From positions 1 through 36,260 of the forward strand of contig CAKTKT010000014.1 in the NCBI GenBank assembly GCA_934572325.1: a DNA stretch of 36,260 bases. The letters run 5' to 3'. Shown in pieces: positions 25,129-33,073 of this stretch. Numbering within the stretch: the first letter of the stretch is position 1; each line of letters opens with the position of its first letter. The stretch comes from an uncultured Oscillospiraceae bacterium (GTDB lineage Bacteria; Bacillota; Clostridia; Oscillospirales; Oscillospiraceae). The translations under genes and the position numbers were made by a program. The notes under the pieces are model-generated. The model was not told the origin of the DNA. It was given only the letters and a program-made list of their open reading frames with translations, and made no database searches.

Positions 25129-26208
25129 TCATATCTCGCGGTATTTGTACGCCGCGGCGCAAGCGCCCTCCGACGACACCATGCACGGACCCACAGGGTC
25201 CTCCGGCGTACACGCCGTGCCCCAGAGCGGGCAGTCGGCGGCGCGTATCCTGCCGCATATCACATCGCCGCAGCGGCACGGCGTGGGCGCGCTCTCCGCC
25301 GCAGGCACGATGCTGAACCTCCGTTCCGCGTCGAACGGGGAAAGCTCCTCGCTCAGCGCAAGCCCGCTCGCGTCTATCGCGCCCAGCCCGCGCCATGTGT
25401 CGCGCCGCGGAACGAAGCACTCCGCCAGCGTCCTCTGCGCGAGGATGTTCCCCGACCGAGACACCGCGCGCGTGTATTCGTTCTCCAGCGCCGGCGCGCC
25501 CTCGGCGAGCTGCCGCAGAAGGCGGTACACGGCGAGGAGGATGTCCTCCGGCTCGAAGCCCGCGATCACGGCGGGCATACCGTACTCCTCCGGCAGAAAC
25601 GCGAAGCCGCGCTCGCCGATTATCGCGGCGACGTGCCCGGGGCAGATGAAGCCCGAAATGTCAAAGCCCTCGCCTGCCATCAGCGCACGAAGCGCCGGTT
25701 CGACGGTTTTGAGCATCGACCACACGGAGAAGTTCAAAACGCCCTCATCCCGCGCCGTGAGCACGGCGGCGGCGGTGCCCGGCGCCGTCGTCTCAAATCC
25801 GACGCCGAGGAACACGACCTCCCTGTCGGGGTTCGCCTTTGCCAGCGCCACCGCGTCCACGGGGGAGTAGACGATCTCCACCCGCGCGCCGAGAGCGCGG
25901 CGGCGGGAGAGGCTGTCGCCCTTTTTCGAGCCGGGAACGCGCAGCATATCGCCGTAGCTGGCGATGATGATCTCTGGACGCATGGCGAGCGCGAGCACCG
26001 CGTCTATCACCTCCGGCGGCGTGACGCACACCGGACAGCCCGGACCGCTCAGAAGCTGCACGTTCTCCGGCAGCACGCAGCGCAGTCCGGAGCGGGCGAT
26101 GGCCATGGTGTGCGTGCCGCACACCTCCATCAGCTTCACACTGCCGACCGGCAGCGCGGCGATTGCCGAGAGCAGGCGCTCCCGCGCTTCAGAGATGTCC
26201 GAGCGCAT
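25129..26208 (-). CDS. hypD: Hydrogenase maturation protein HypD
   Basis: Protein of 359 aa that, with HypC, assembles the Fe(CN)2CO unit. Conserved motifs: EVCGTHTMAIARSG, LLSGPGCPVCVTP, GVGFETTAPGTA and FICPGHVA. The C-terminal [4Fe-4S] ligands lie in CRCGDVICG and ADCPLWG with further cysteines to TACTPEDPVGPCMVSSEG. ATG 26208 follows GGGGGGAGG by 7 bp and lies inside the end of hypC (20-bp overlap); the frame stays open upstream to 26241 without ribosome site. Confidence 0.97.
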   Translation of the reverse strand: MRSDISEARERLLSAIAALPVGSVKLMEVCGTHTMAIARSGLRCVLPENVQLLSGPGCPVCVTPPEVIDAVLALAMRPEIIIASYGDMLRVPGSKKGDSLSRRRALGARVEIVYSPVDAVALAKANPDREVVFLGVGFETTAPGTAAAVLTARDEGVLNFSVWSMLKTVEPALRALMAGEGFDISGFICPGHVAAIIGERGFAFLPEEYGMPAVIAGFEPEDILLAVYRLLRQLAEGAPALENEYTRAVSRSGNILAQRTLAECFVPRRDTWRGLGAIDASGLALSEELSPFDAERRFSIVPAAESAPTPCRCGDVICGRIRAADCPLWGTACTPEDPVGPCMVSSEGACAAAYKYREI

Positions 26209-26416
26209 CGGCGACCTCCCCCCAGCTCTCCAGATCCTCAAGCGCCTGCTGCTCGCCGAGGCGCTCGATGGCGAAGCCTGCGTGAACTATCACGTACTCG
26301 CCGAGCTTCGGCGCGTCGATGAAGTCAACGCGCAGCTCCCGCCGCATTCCCATTGCCTCGCCGACGGCGCGCCTGCCGTCAAGCTCGACCAGTTTCAAGG
26401 GTATTGCAAGACACAT
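26189..26416 (-). CDS. hypC: Hydrogenase maturation chaperone HypC
   Basis: Protein of 75 aa with the defining MCLAIPLK start (Cys2 binds the iron complex) and the small beta-barrel VGEAMGMRRELRVDFID ... GEYVIVHAGFAIERL. It carries the Fe(CN)2CO group from HypD to the large subunit. AAGGA lies 9 bp upstream. A weak promoter-like TTGAAA lies upstream (about 26463-26468), spanning the edge of the inserted miniature element. Before that insertion it probably lay about 14 bp behind hypF. Confidence 0.96.
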   Translation of the reverse strand: MCLAIPLKLVELDGRRAVGEAMGMRRELRVDFIDAPKLGEYVIVHAGFAIERLGEQQALEDLESWGEVADALGHL

Positions 26417-26469
26417 AGCTTTTATTCCTTAATTCGTATACGATAAAATACTGCACTGCCCGTTTTCAA

Positions 26470-26708
26470 GGAAGCTCTGATTAAATGCGTCAGATGGCTG
26501 GGCGAGAAATAGTGTGATTCATCACACTATTTCATCAAATGCCGTCAGGCTCGCCGCTTGCGCGGCAACCGCCTGACATGGCGAATAATTTATTCGGCTG
26601 ATAAAATGAGTTTTTTGCAGGAATACTTTGTATATTTCAAGAAAAACTCATGAAATCAGACGGAGAGTTTTCCGCTCAGACGCTGACAGTCATTTATTCA
26701 GTGCTTCC
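26470..26708. repeat. 239-bp miniature inverted-repeat element (IS5-type), inserted in the end of hypF
   Basis: Inverted termini GGAAGCTCTGATTAAATG (26470-26487) and, on the minus strand, GGAAGCACTGAATAAATG (26708-26691) agree at 16 of 18 positions. Identical TCAA copies flank it (26466-26469, 26709-26712). The interior has no gene but strong hairpins: a 13-bp palindrome GAAATAGTGTGAT-TC-ATCACACTATTTC (26506-26533), GTCAGGC...GCCTGAC with inner GCCGC/GCGGC (26544-26577) and ATGAGTTTTT/AAAAACTCAT (26606-26651). Its ends and target duplication match the IS5-family element at 4085-5227, which may be the mobilising type. Confidence 0.85.
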
Positions 26709-28957
26709 TCAAGCGCATACTGCGCTATCATAAGCTGCCCGAGTGAGAGCCCCTCGTCGTTTGCGGCGACGCGGCTGTGGCGGTATACCTCAAAGCCCTC
26801 GTTCCTCAGCCGCGCGGGCAGGCGGCGCATGATGTACATATTCTGAAAGCTGCCGCCGGAGAGGACAACGCGCGTCAGAGAGGTCATTTCACGCGCGGCA
26901 AGGCACTGCGCCGTGCCGAGCTCGACGAGCGTGTTCATGAACTTCGCGGCGATGACCCCGACGGGGATCGCGGCGGCGCGGTCACGCGCTATCTCGCGTA
27001 TCATCTCGCGCCAGTCAAAGCGCGGCGGCTCGCCCGCGAGGGCGACGGCATAGCGCGCTTCAACGCCGCTCTCCGCCGCCGCCTCCAGCAGCACCGCGCC
27101 CTGCCCCTCGTAGGAGCAGCGCTCCTTTATCCCGACAATGGCGGCGACGCCGTCGAACAGCCGCCCCATGCCCGACGAGAGCGGGCAGTTAAGCCCTGCT
27201 TCAAGCTGCGCCGCGAGCGCGGCGGCGCTCTCAACGGCGGAGACGCCGCACCCGGCGGCGCTCAGCAGCGCAAAGGCGACGCGGAAGCTCTCCTTCACGG
27301 CGCGGTCGCCGCCGATGAGAGGGATGGGGCGGATGCTGCCGCGGCGCTCAAACCCCGCGTAGCCGCCGGTAAGGCACTCCGAGCCCCAGCTCGTGCCGTC
27401 CGTGCCGTAGCCCGTCCCGTCCCAGACGAGACCTATCACCTCGCCCGCAAGGCGGTTGTCCGCCATACACGCCGCCATATGCGCGTGGTGGTGCTGCACG
27501 CGGACGAGGGGTATGCCGCCGCGCGCCGCGCGGCGCTCGGCATACTCGGTGGACATATAATCGGGGTGCATGTCACACGCGACGGCGCGCGGCTCTATGT
27601 CAAAAAGCCGCTCGAAATGCGCGATCTGCGCCTCGTAGTTTTCAAGCGTTTCATAGTTTTCCAAATCGCCTATATGCTGGCTCGGGAAGATGTAGTCCTC
27701 CTTGGAAAGGCAGAAGCTCGCCTTCTGCTCCGCGCCGCACGCGAGGATGCGCGAGCGGCTCTCCTCCAGCTTTACGGGGAACGGCACGTACCCGCGCGAG
27801 CGGCGGGCGAAATACTCCCGCCCGTCCGACACCCAGCACAGCGAGTCGTCGCAGCGGGTCTGAATGTCGCGGTCATGCAGCAGAAAGCCGTCCGCAATGC
27901 CGCGCAGCTTCTCCAGAGCCTCGCTGTTTTTGTACATGATGGGCGTGTCGGAGAGGTTGGCGGAGGTCATGATCAGCATATCCGTATCGTCGCCGAAGAG
28001 GAGATAGTGCAGCGGCGTATACGGCAGCATCACGCCGACATAGCCGTTCTCGCTGACGTGCCGGAGCTCAGCGCCCTCACGCTTTTTCAAAAGCACGATG
28101 GGGCGGCGAAAGCCCGTGAGCACGCGCTCCTCCTCCGCGCCCAGCTCGCAGCTCGCCCGCACGGCGGCGGCGTCGCGGCACATGACGGCAAAGGGCTTTT
28201 CGTCGCGCTGCTTGCGCCGCCGAAGCTCCATGGTGATGGCGGCGTCGTCCGCCCGACAGGCGAGATGCATCCCGCCTAGCCCCTTCACCGCAATGATCTG
28301 CCCCGCCTTCAGCGCGCGCCGCGCGGTCTCTATCGCGTCGCCGGGCAGCTCGCGCCCACTGCCGTCGAGGAAGAACACGCGCGGACCGCACACCGGACAG
28401 CAGTTGGGCTGCGCGTGATAGCGCCGGTCGTCAATGTCGTGGTACTCCCGCTCGCAGTCGGGGCACATGGGGAACGCGCCCATCGAGGTCTTTACGCGGT
28501 CATACGGCACGTCCTTTATAATGGTAAAGCGCGGACCGCAGTTGGTGCAGTTTATGAACGGATAGCGGAAGCGCCGGTCGGTCGGGGTGAAAAGCTCCCT
28601 CAGGCAGTCGTCGCAGATGCAGATGTCGGGGGAGATGAGGGTGTTGCGCGTCCGCTCGCGGCGGCTCTCGCGTATCTCAAAGCCCTCAAAGCCCGCAAGC
28701 TGCGAAGAGTACGCCGGCTCAACGCTCTCTATCACGGCGAGCTTCGGCGCTCTCTCCGGAACGTCGCGCACAAAGCGCTCCAGCGCCTCGCGCTCGCCCT
28801 CCAGCTCCAGCTCCACACCCGAGGAGGTGTTCTTGATGTAGCCGCACAGCCCGTAGCTTCCCACGAGCTTGTGGATGAACGGGCGGAAGCCCACGCCCTG
28901 GACGATCCCGCGTATTTTCAGACTTAATCTCTCCAAGACACGCTCCCGAAAGGGCAT
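26690..28957 (-). CDS. hypF: Carbamoyltransferase HypF (hydrogenase maturation)
   Basis: Protein of 755 aa that activates carbamoyl phosphate and transfers carbamoyl to HypE. Domains in order: acylphosphatase (about 10-100, IRGIVQGVGFRPFIHKL), two zinc fingers (CDDC...CTNC, CPDC...CPVC, about 113-190), YrdC-like (about 205-390, KGLGGMHLACRA), and Kae1-like carbamoyltransferase (about 400-755, VQHHHAHMAACMAD, VLSGGSFQN). Start ATG 28957 has only GTGGGG upstream; TTG 28936 with GGGAG 6 bp before it is an alternative. The last codons (EALNK and stop) come from the inserted element at 26470-26708. Confidence 0.96.
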   Translation of the reverse strand: MPFRERVLERLSLKIRGIVQGVGFRPFIHKLVGSYGLCGYIKNTSSGVELELEGEREALERFVRDVPERAPKLAVIESVEPAYSSQLAGFEGFEIRESRRERTRNTLISPDICICDDCLRELFTPTDRRFRYPFINCTNCGPRFTIIKDVPYDRVKTSMGAFPMCPDCEREYHDIDDRRYHAQPNCCPVCGPRVFFLDGSGRELPGDAIETARRALKAGQIIAVKGLGGMHLACRADDAAITMELRRRKQRDEKPFAVMCRDAAAVRASCELGAEEERVLTGFRRPIVLLKKREGAELRHVSENGYVGVMLPYTPLHYLLFGDDTDMLIMTSANLSDTPIMYKNSEALEKLRGIADGFLLHDRDIQTRCDDSLCWVSDGREYFARRSRGYVPFPVKLEESRSRILACGAEQKASFCLSKEDYIFPSQHIGDLENYETLENYEAQIAHFERLFDIEPRAVACDMHPDYMSTEYAERRAARGGIPLVRVQHHHAHMAACMADNRLAGEVIGLVWDGTGYGTDGTSWGSECLTGGYAGFERRGSIRPIPLIGGDRAVKESFRVAFALLSAAGCGVSAVESAAALAAQLEAGLNCPLSSGMGRLFDGVAAIVGIKERCSYEGQGAVLLEAAAESGVEARYAVALAGEPPRFDWREMIREIARDRAAAIPVGVIAAKFMNTLVELGTAQCLAAREMTSLTRVVLSGGSFQNMYIMRRLPARLRNEGFEVYRHSRVAANDEGLSLGQLMIAQYALEEALNK

Positions 28958-28988
28958 AATGCCCCACTGTTAGTTAAATATCAGACAC

Positions 28989-29017
28989 AGTATACATTAT
29001 AATGTGCGTTTTCGCAA
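28989..29017 (-). promoter_or_regulatory. Promoter of hypF / hydrogenase cluster
   Basis: Minus-strand TTGCGA (29012-29017), 17-bp spacer, TATACT (28989-28994), about 30 bp before ATG 28957. A TATAAT lies within the spacer without matching -35. The rest of 28958-29220 is AT-rich and holds nothing else I can name. Confidence 0.6.
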
Positions 29018-29220
29018 GGATTTTTTAAAAGAAAAATTACTGAAATTTCTATGCCCTATTCGGTTTTTATTATAAAGCGGCGGCGGTGCGGAATCAATAA
29101 TAGTAATTTTTTTAACGAAAATTTTACACGACAGCCGCAAAACGACCGAATTTGCGGACTTTATGCGTGGTATACGATACAAACATCACCGTATGCCGCC
29201 GTTGTATATATCGACGAAAA

Positions 29221-29247
29221 GCCCCGACAGGGCTCGCCTGTCGGGGC
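29221..29247 (-). terminator. Terminator of the first NSS transporter gene
   Basis: Perfect 11-bp stem GCCCCGACAGG / CCTGTCGGGGC with a 5-nt loop, 30 bp beyond the stop at 29278. On the minus strand only TTTT follows, within CTTTTCG. Confidence 0.7.
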
Positions 29248-29277
29248 AACGGAGAGAAGAGAAGAAGCGTGGAGCGT

Positions 29278-30837
29278 TTACTTATTCAGCTCGCTTTTAT
29301 TTTTCGAGCCGACGAGGGTGTACACAATGAACACGCCAAGCAGACCGAACGCGATGCCGTAGAGTATGCCGGAATCAACCTTGGTGAAGAAGTCCATCAT
29401 CTGACCGGCGAGGACGAGCGCCATTATCGGCGCGACCAGCCATCTCACGCACACGCGGTAGAAGCCGTCGAAGAACTTTGACTTCTCGCCGGAGTGGATC
29501 TCGTCGAGGAGGAAGTCGGGCTTGAGCTCCCAGCCGACCATCAGCGCCATGAGCATTGCGCCCACGGGCATTGCGATGCCCTCGGACCAGCAATCCATGA
29601 AGTCGAGCCAGCAGTCGTTCCACGTGTCAACGCCGAAGGTCTTCTGGAACGGAACCCACACGCCGTTCGAGCCGAGACCGTCTATCGAGACGAGCAGCGC
29701 CTCAACGAGGATGGCGAGGGAGACCCAGAGGACGATCTTCTTGCGGTCGTTGGACTTGCCCTGCGCGGCGCGCTTGTCGATAAAGTACGCGGCGATGACC
29801 TCCATCAGGGAGATGGCAGAGGAGACGGCGGCGATGATGACCAGCAGGTAGAAGATAACGCCGAAGAGAGGACCTGTCGGACCCATGGAGGAGAACACGT
29901 CCTGCAGGGTGACGAACAGGAGCTTCGGACCGCCGAGGGCGATCTCATTGACGGGGATGCCGGAGTTGATGCCGTTGGCAACGGCGGCGGGAATGACCGC
30001 GAGACCCGCCATCAGCGCAACGAGAGTATCGGAAGCGACGATTATGCCGGAGTTTTTGACGAGGTTCTCCTTTTTATCGAGGTAGGAGCCGTAGGTGATC
30101 ATCGCACCCATCGCCAGCGACAGGGAGAAGAACATCTGCCCGCCCGCCGTGCCGAGCACGGAGATGAGACTGGGCGCTTCCTCGATGAAGCCAGCCTTGA
30201 CGGCGTACCCGGGGACGAACATGAACTTCAGACCCTCGACGGCGTTGGGGAGAGAGACGGAGCGGATGATGACGATCAGCAGCATAATGACGAGCGCCGG
30301 CATACCGACCTTGTTGAACTTCTCAATGCCGCCGCCGATGCCGCGCGCGACGATGTACATGCAGTAGCCGAGGAACAGCAGCGTGAACAGCGCGCAGCCG
30401 AACTGGTTGGTGAGCATTGCGCCGAAGGTGTTAGAGCCGGTGATGGATGCGCCGAAGATGTTGCTCAGCCCGAAGCCCAGCTCCGCGAGATTGAGGCACA
30501 TATATTGCAGACAGTAGCCGCCGAGCACGGTGTAGAAGCTCATGATGAGGAACGGCGCGATTATGCCCAGCCAGCCGAGCCATTTATACTTCTTGCTGAC
30601 CGCCTTGTACGCGCCGACAACGCCCGTGCCGGTCTTGCGTCCGAGCGCCAGCTCGCTGGACATCACGGTGAGACCGACGATGACCGCAAGGATGAGATAG
30701 ACGATAAGGAACGCGAAGCCGCCGCTGCGACCCATTTTGTAGGGGAAGCCCCAGATGTTGCCCAGACCGACGGCTGAGCCGATGGCAGCCATCAGAAACC
30801 CGAAGTTGCTGCCGAAGGAACTGCGATTGTTTTCCAT
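29278..30837 (-). CDS. Sodium-dependent transporter, NSS (SLC6/LeuT) family, copy 1
   Basis: Protein of 519 aa with about 12 transmembrane helices, a secondary importer driven by Na+. The TM1 unwound motif is AAIGSAVGLGNIWGFPYKMG; family motifs ELALGRKTGTG, SFYTVLGGYCLQY and QMFFSLSLAMGAMITYGSYL follow. The position of the LeuT outer-gate arginine (GNFLRFP) is glycine here (GNIWGFP), so substrate gating may differ. ATG 30837 is preferred because GAGG lies 7 bp upstream. Nearly identical to the gene at 31364-32914. Substrate probably an amino acid; not assignable. Confidence 0.94.
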   Translation of the reverse strand: MENNRSSFGSNFGFLMAAIGSAVGLGNIWGFPYKMGRSGGFAFLIVYLILAVIVGLTVMSSELALGRKTGTGVVGAYKAVSKKYKWLGWLGIIAPFLIMSFYTVLGGYCLQYMCLNLAELGFGLSNIFGASITGSNTFGAMLTNQFGCALFTLLFLGYCMYIVARGIGGGIEKFNKVGMPALVIMLLIVIIRSVSLPNAVEGLKFMFVPGYAVKAGFIEEAPSLISVLGTAGGQMFFSLSLAMGAMITYGSYLDKKENLVKNSGIIVASDTLVALMAGLAVIPAAVANGINSGIPVNEIALGGPKLLFVTLQDVFSSMGPTGPLFGVIFYLLVIIAAVSSAISLMEVIAAYFIDKRAAQGKSNDRKKIVLWVSLAILVEALLVSIDGLGSNGVWVPFQKTFGVDTWNDCWLDFMDCWSEGIAMPVGAMLMALMVGWELKPDFLLDEIHSGEKSKFFDGFYRVCVRWLVAPIMALVLAGQMMDFFTKVDSGILYGIAFGLLGVFIVYTLVGSKNKSELNK

Positions 30838-30954
30838 ATACATACCTCATTTCGTTTTAGCAGCCGACGGACGGCTGCCTTATGGTTGTTGTCAGGGCTT
30901 GCCGGAGCGGGAAAGCGACGTCCGGCAGAGTCCTCCGTTAACATCCTGTACATA

Positions 30955-31020
30955 ATTATAATATGGGGCTTGCAATTTCCCTAACTCTACATTATTATGT
31001 AAGTGATAAGATATTCTAAT
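30955..31020 (-). promoter_or_regulatory. Promoter and LysR-type operators, NSS copy 1
   Basis: Two palindromes, ATAAGA-TAT-TCTAAT (31006-31020, a T-N11-A LysR box) and TACAT-TATT-ATGTA (30988-31001), lie directly upstream of a weak -35 (TTAGGG, 30979-30984), an 18-bp spacer and TATAAT (30955-30960). The same arrangement with identical spacing occurs before NSS copy 2. The long leader (30838-30950) has hairpins GCAGCCG/CGGCTGC (30860-30878) and GCCGGA/TCCGGC (30901-30926) that copy 2 lacks. Confidence 0.6.
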
Positions 31021-31310
31021 GGATAACGATAAGCATAACAAAGAAAAATATTTAACAATGTGTGCCGAAAGCTGCGCGCGGCGCACGGCGCGGGCATTTC
31101 CGGCGCTTTTGACGCGCCGCGCGGCGCAGGCAAGAGCGCCGGCGGCGAGCATCGGACAAGCAGAGCCGCGCAAAGACGCTTAACACACCCGCCGGAGGTC
31201 TTAACGGGGGCTTTACGCTTTTGGAGAAGAAAATACAGCAATGCGCTGTATTTTTGCCGGAATAAAGCCCCGAATCCGCACAGCTATGGTGAAATATCAC
31301 CAAAATAACA
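31021..31310. other. Space between the NSS genes with relics of the lysR upstream region
   Basis: Bases 31018-31056 align without gaps to 33031-33069 just before lysR (both end AATATTTAACAA), but instead of a lysR start a GC-rich sequence follows. A plus-strand frame at 31060-31308 (82 codons) starts at the place of lysR but resembles nothing I know. A hairpin AAATACAGC/GCTGTATTT with T-run (31231-31255) lies inside a wider pair GGGGGCTTTA/TAAAGCCCC (31206-31271). Confidence 0.45.
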
Positions 31311-31335
31311 ATCCGGCGGCATAAAGCCGCCGGAT
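31311..31335 (-). terminator. Terminator of NSS copy 2
   Basis: Perfect 10-bp stem ATCCGGCGGC / GCCGCCGGAT with 5-nt loop, 28 bp past the stop at 31364; on the minus strand TGTTATTTT follows. Confidence 0.75.
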
Positions 31336-31363
31336 CGGGGAGTGTATTTGAAGTGAGTGCCGT

Positions 31364-32914
31364 TTATTTGGTTTCCGCGCTCTTGCGACCGATGAGGGTA
31401 TAGACGAAGAATATCACCAGCAGACCGAACGCGACGCCGTAGAGGATGTTCGGGTTCACCGGCAAAAAGTCGATGAGCTGACCGGCGAGGACGAACGCCA
31501 TGATCGGCGCGACCAGCCATTTCATGCACACGCGGTAGAACACGTCGAAGGACTTTGACTTCTCGCCGGAGTGGATCTCGTCGAGAAGGAAGTCGGGCTT
31601 GAGCTCCCAGCCGATCATCAGCGCCATGAGCATTGCGCCCAGAGGCATTGCCACGCCCTCGGACCAGAAGTCCATGAAGTCGAGCCAGCAGTCGTTCCAC
31701 ATGCCTACGCCGAGCGACTTCTGGAACGGGACCCACACGCCGTTCGAGCCGAGACCGTCGATGGCGACGAGCAGAGCCTCGATGAGGATGGCAACGGCGA
31801 CCCAGAGGACGATCTTCGTGCGGTCGTTGGGTCTGCCCTGCGCGGCGCGCTTGTCGATGAAGTACGCGGCGATGACCTCCATCAGGGAGATGGCGGAGGA
31901 GACGGCGGCGATGATGACGAGCAGATAGAAGATAACGCCGAAGAGCGGACCGGAAATGCCCATGGAGGAGAACACGTCCTGCAGGGTGACGAACAGGAGC
32001 TTCGGACCGCCGAGGGCGATCTCGTTGACGGGAATGCCGGAGTTGATGCCGTTTGCCACGGCGGCGGGGATGACCGCGAGACCCGCCATCAGCGCGACAA
32101 GCGTGTCGGAGATGACGATGATGCCGGAGTTTTTGACTATGTTCTCTTTTTTATCGAGATACGAGCCGTAGGTTATCATCGCGCCCATTGCCAGCGACAG
32201 GGAGAAGAACATCTGCCCGCCCGCCGTGCCGAGCACGGAGATGAGGCTGGGCGCTTCCTCGATGAAGCCCGCCTTTACGGCGTACCCGGGGACGAACATG
32301 AACTTCAGCCCCTCGATGGAGTTAGGCAGCGTGAGGGAGCGGATGATCACGATGATGAGCATCACGAAGAGCGCCGGCATGCCGATCTTGTTGAACTTCT
32401 CGATACCGCCGGAGACGCCGCCCTTGACGATGAGCATGCACACGCCCAAAAACAGCAGCGTGAACAGCGCGCAGCCGAACTGGTTGGTGAGCATTGCGCC
32501 GAAGGTGTTAGAGCCGGTGATGGATGTGCCGAAGAGACTGCTCAGCCCGAAGCCCAGCTCCGCAAAGTTGAGGCACATATACTGCACGCAGTACCCGCCG
32601 AGCACGGTGTAGAAGCTCATGATGAGAAACGGCGCGATTATGCCGAGCCAGCCGAGCCAGCTATACTTTTTGTTGACCGCCTTGTACGCGCCGACAACAC
32701 CCGTGCCGGTCTTGCGTCCGAGCGCCAGCTCGCTTGCCATGACGGTCATGCCGACGATGACCGCAAGGATGAGATAGACGATAAGGAACGCGAAGCCGCC
32801 GCTTTTGCCCATCTTGTACGGGAAGCCCCAGATGTTGCCAAGCCCGACGGCAGAGCCGACAGCAGCGAGGATAAAGCCCAGGTTGCTGCCCCATGAACCA
32901 CGATTGTTTTCCAT
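31364..32914 (-). CDS. Sodium-dependent transporter, NSS family, copy 2
   Basis: Protein of 516 aa, paralogue of the gene at 29278-30837 and identical at the large majority of positions by eye, including GLGNIWGFPYKMG, the 70-residue block around VNEIALGGPKLLFVTLQDVFSSMG and the LeuT-gate glycine. Differences cluster in the helix 5 region (LFLGVCMLIVKGGVSGGIEKF against a shorter-range CMYIVARGIGGG form) and the C-terminal tail. Start ATG 32914 has GAGAGG 6-7 bp upstream. Divergent from lysR, which likely controls it. Confidence 0.94.
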   Translation of the reverse strand: MENNRGSWGSNLGFILAAVGSAVGLGNIWGFPYKMGKSGGFAFLIVYLILAVIVGMTVMASELALGRKTGTGVVGAYKAVNKKYSWLGWLGIIAPFLIMSFYTVLGGYCVQYMCLNFAELGFGLSSLFGTSITGSNTFGAMLTNQFGCALFTLLFLGVCMLIVKGGVSGGIEKFNKIGMPALFVMLIIVIIRSLTLPNSIEGLKFMFVPGYAVKAGFIEEAPSLISVLGTAGGQMFFSLSLAMGAMITYGSYLDKKENIVKNSGIIVISDTLVALMAGLAVIPAAVANGINSGIPVNEIALGGPKLLFVTLQDVFSSMGISGPLFGVIFYLLVIIAAVSSAISLMEVIAAYFIDKRAAQGRPNDRTKIVLWVAVAILIEALLVAIDGLGSNGVWVPFQKSLGVGMWNDCWLDFMDFWSEGVAMPLGAMLMALMIGWELKPDFLLDEIHSGEKSKSFDVFYRVCMKWLVAPIMAFVLAGQLIDFLPVNPNILYGVAFGLLVIFFVYTLIGRKSAETK

Positions 32915-32967
32915 TTACATACCTCTCTTTACATAAAATTTATGGGTTTTCAAACAATCTTAACGCT

Positions 32968-33033
32968 ATTATAACACCGGAGAGCGGATATACCAAACTC
33001 TACATTCTTATGTATGTCATTAGATAGTCTAAT
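32968..33033 (-). promoter_or_regulatory. Promoter and LysR-type operators, NSS copy 2 and lysR
   Basis: ATTAGA-TAG-TCTAAT (33019-33033) and TACAT-TCTT-ATGTA (33001-33014) lie between the divergent genes; the spacing between the two palindromes (18 bp start to start) equals that before copy 1. The NSS promoter is TTTGGT (32992-32997), 18 bp, TATAAT (32968-32973), weak in -35 as expected of an activator-dependent promoter. Confidence 0.65.
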
Positions 33034-33073
33034 ATATAAAATCTATTATAAGAAAGCGAAATATTTAACAAAG

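Noticed and set aside
22276..28279. Long plus-strand open frames opposite the hydrogenase and hyp genes
   Set aside because: Arg/His/Ala-rich antisense frames produced by GC-biased third positions; no ribosome sites, no recognisable domains, and the minus strand is fully explained by conserved genes.
31060..31308. An 82-codon plus-strand frame between the NSS genes
   Set aside because: No ribosome site, odd composition, and it contains the hairpins; it starts where lysR would start, so it is more likely residual sequence.
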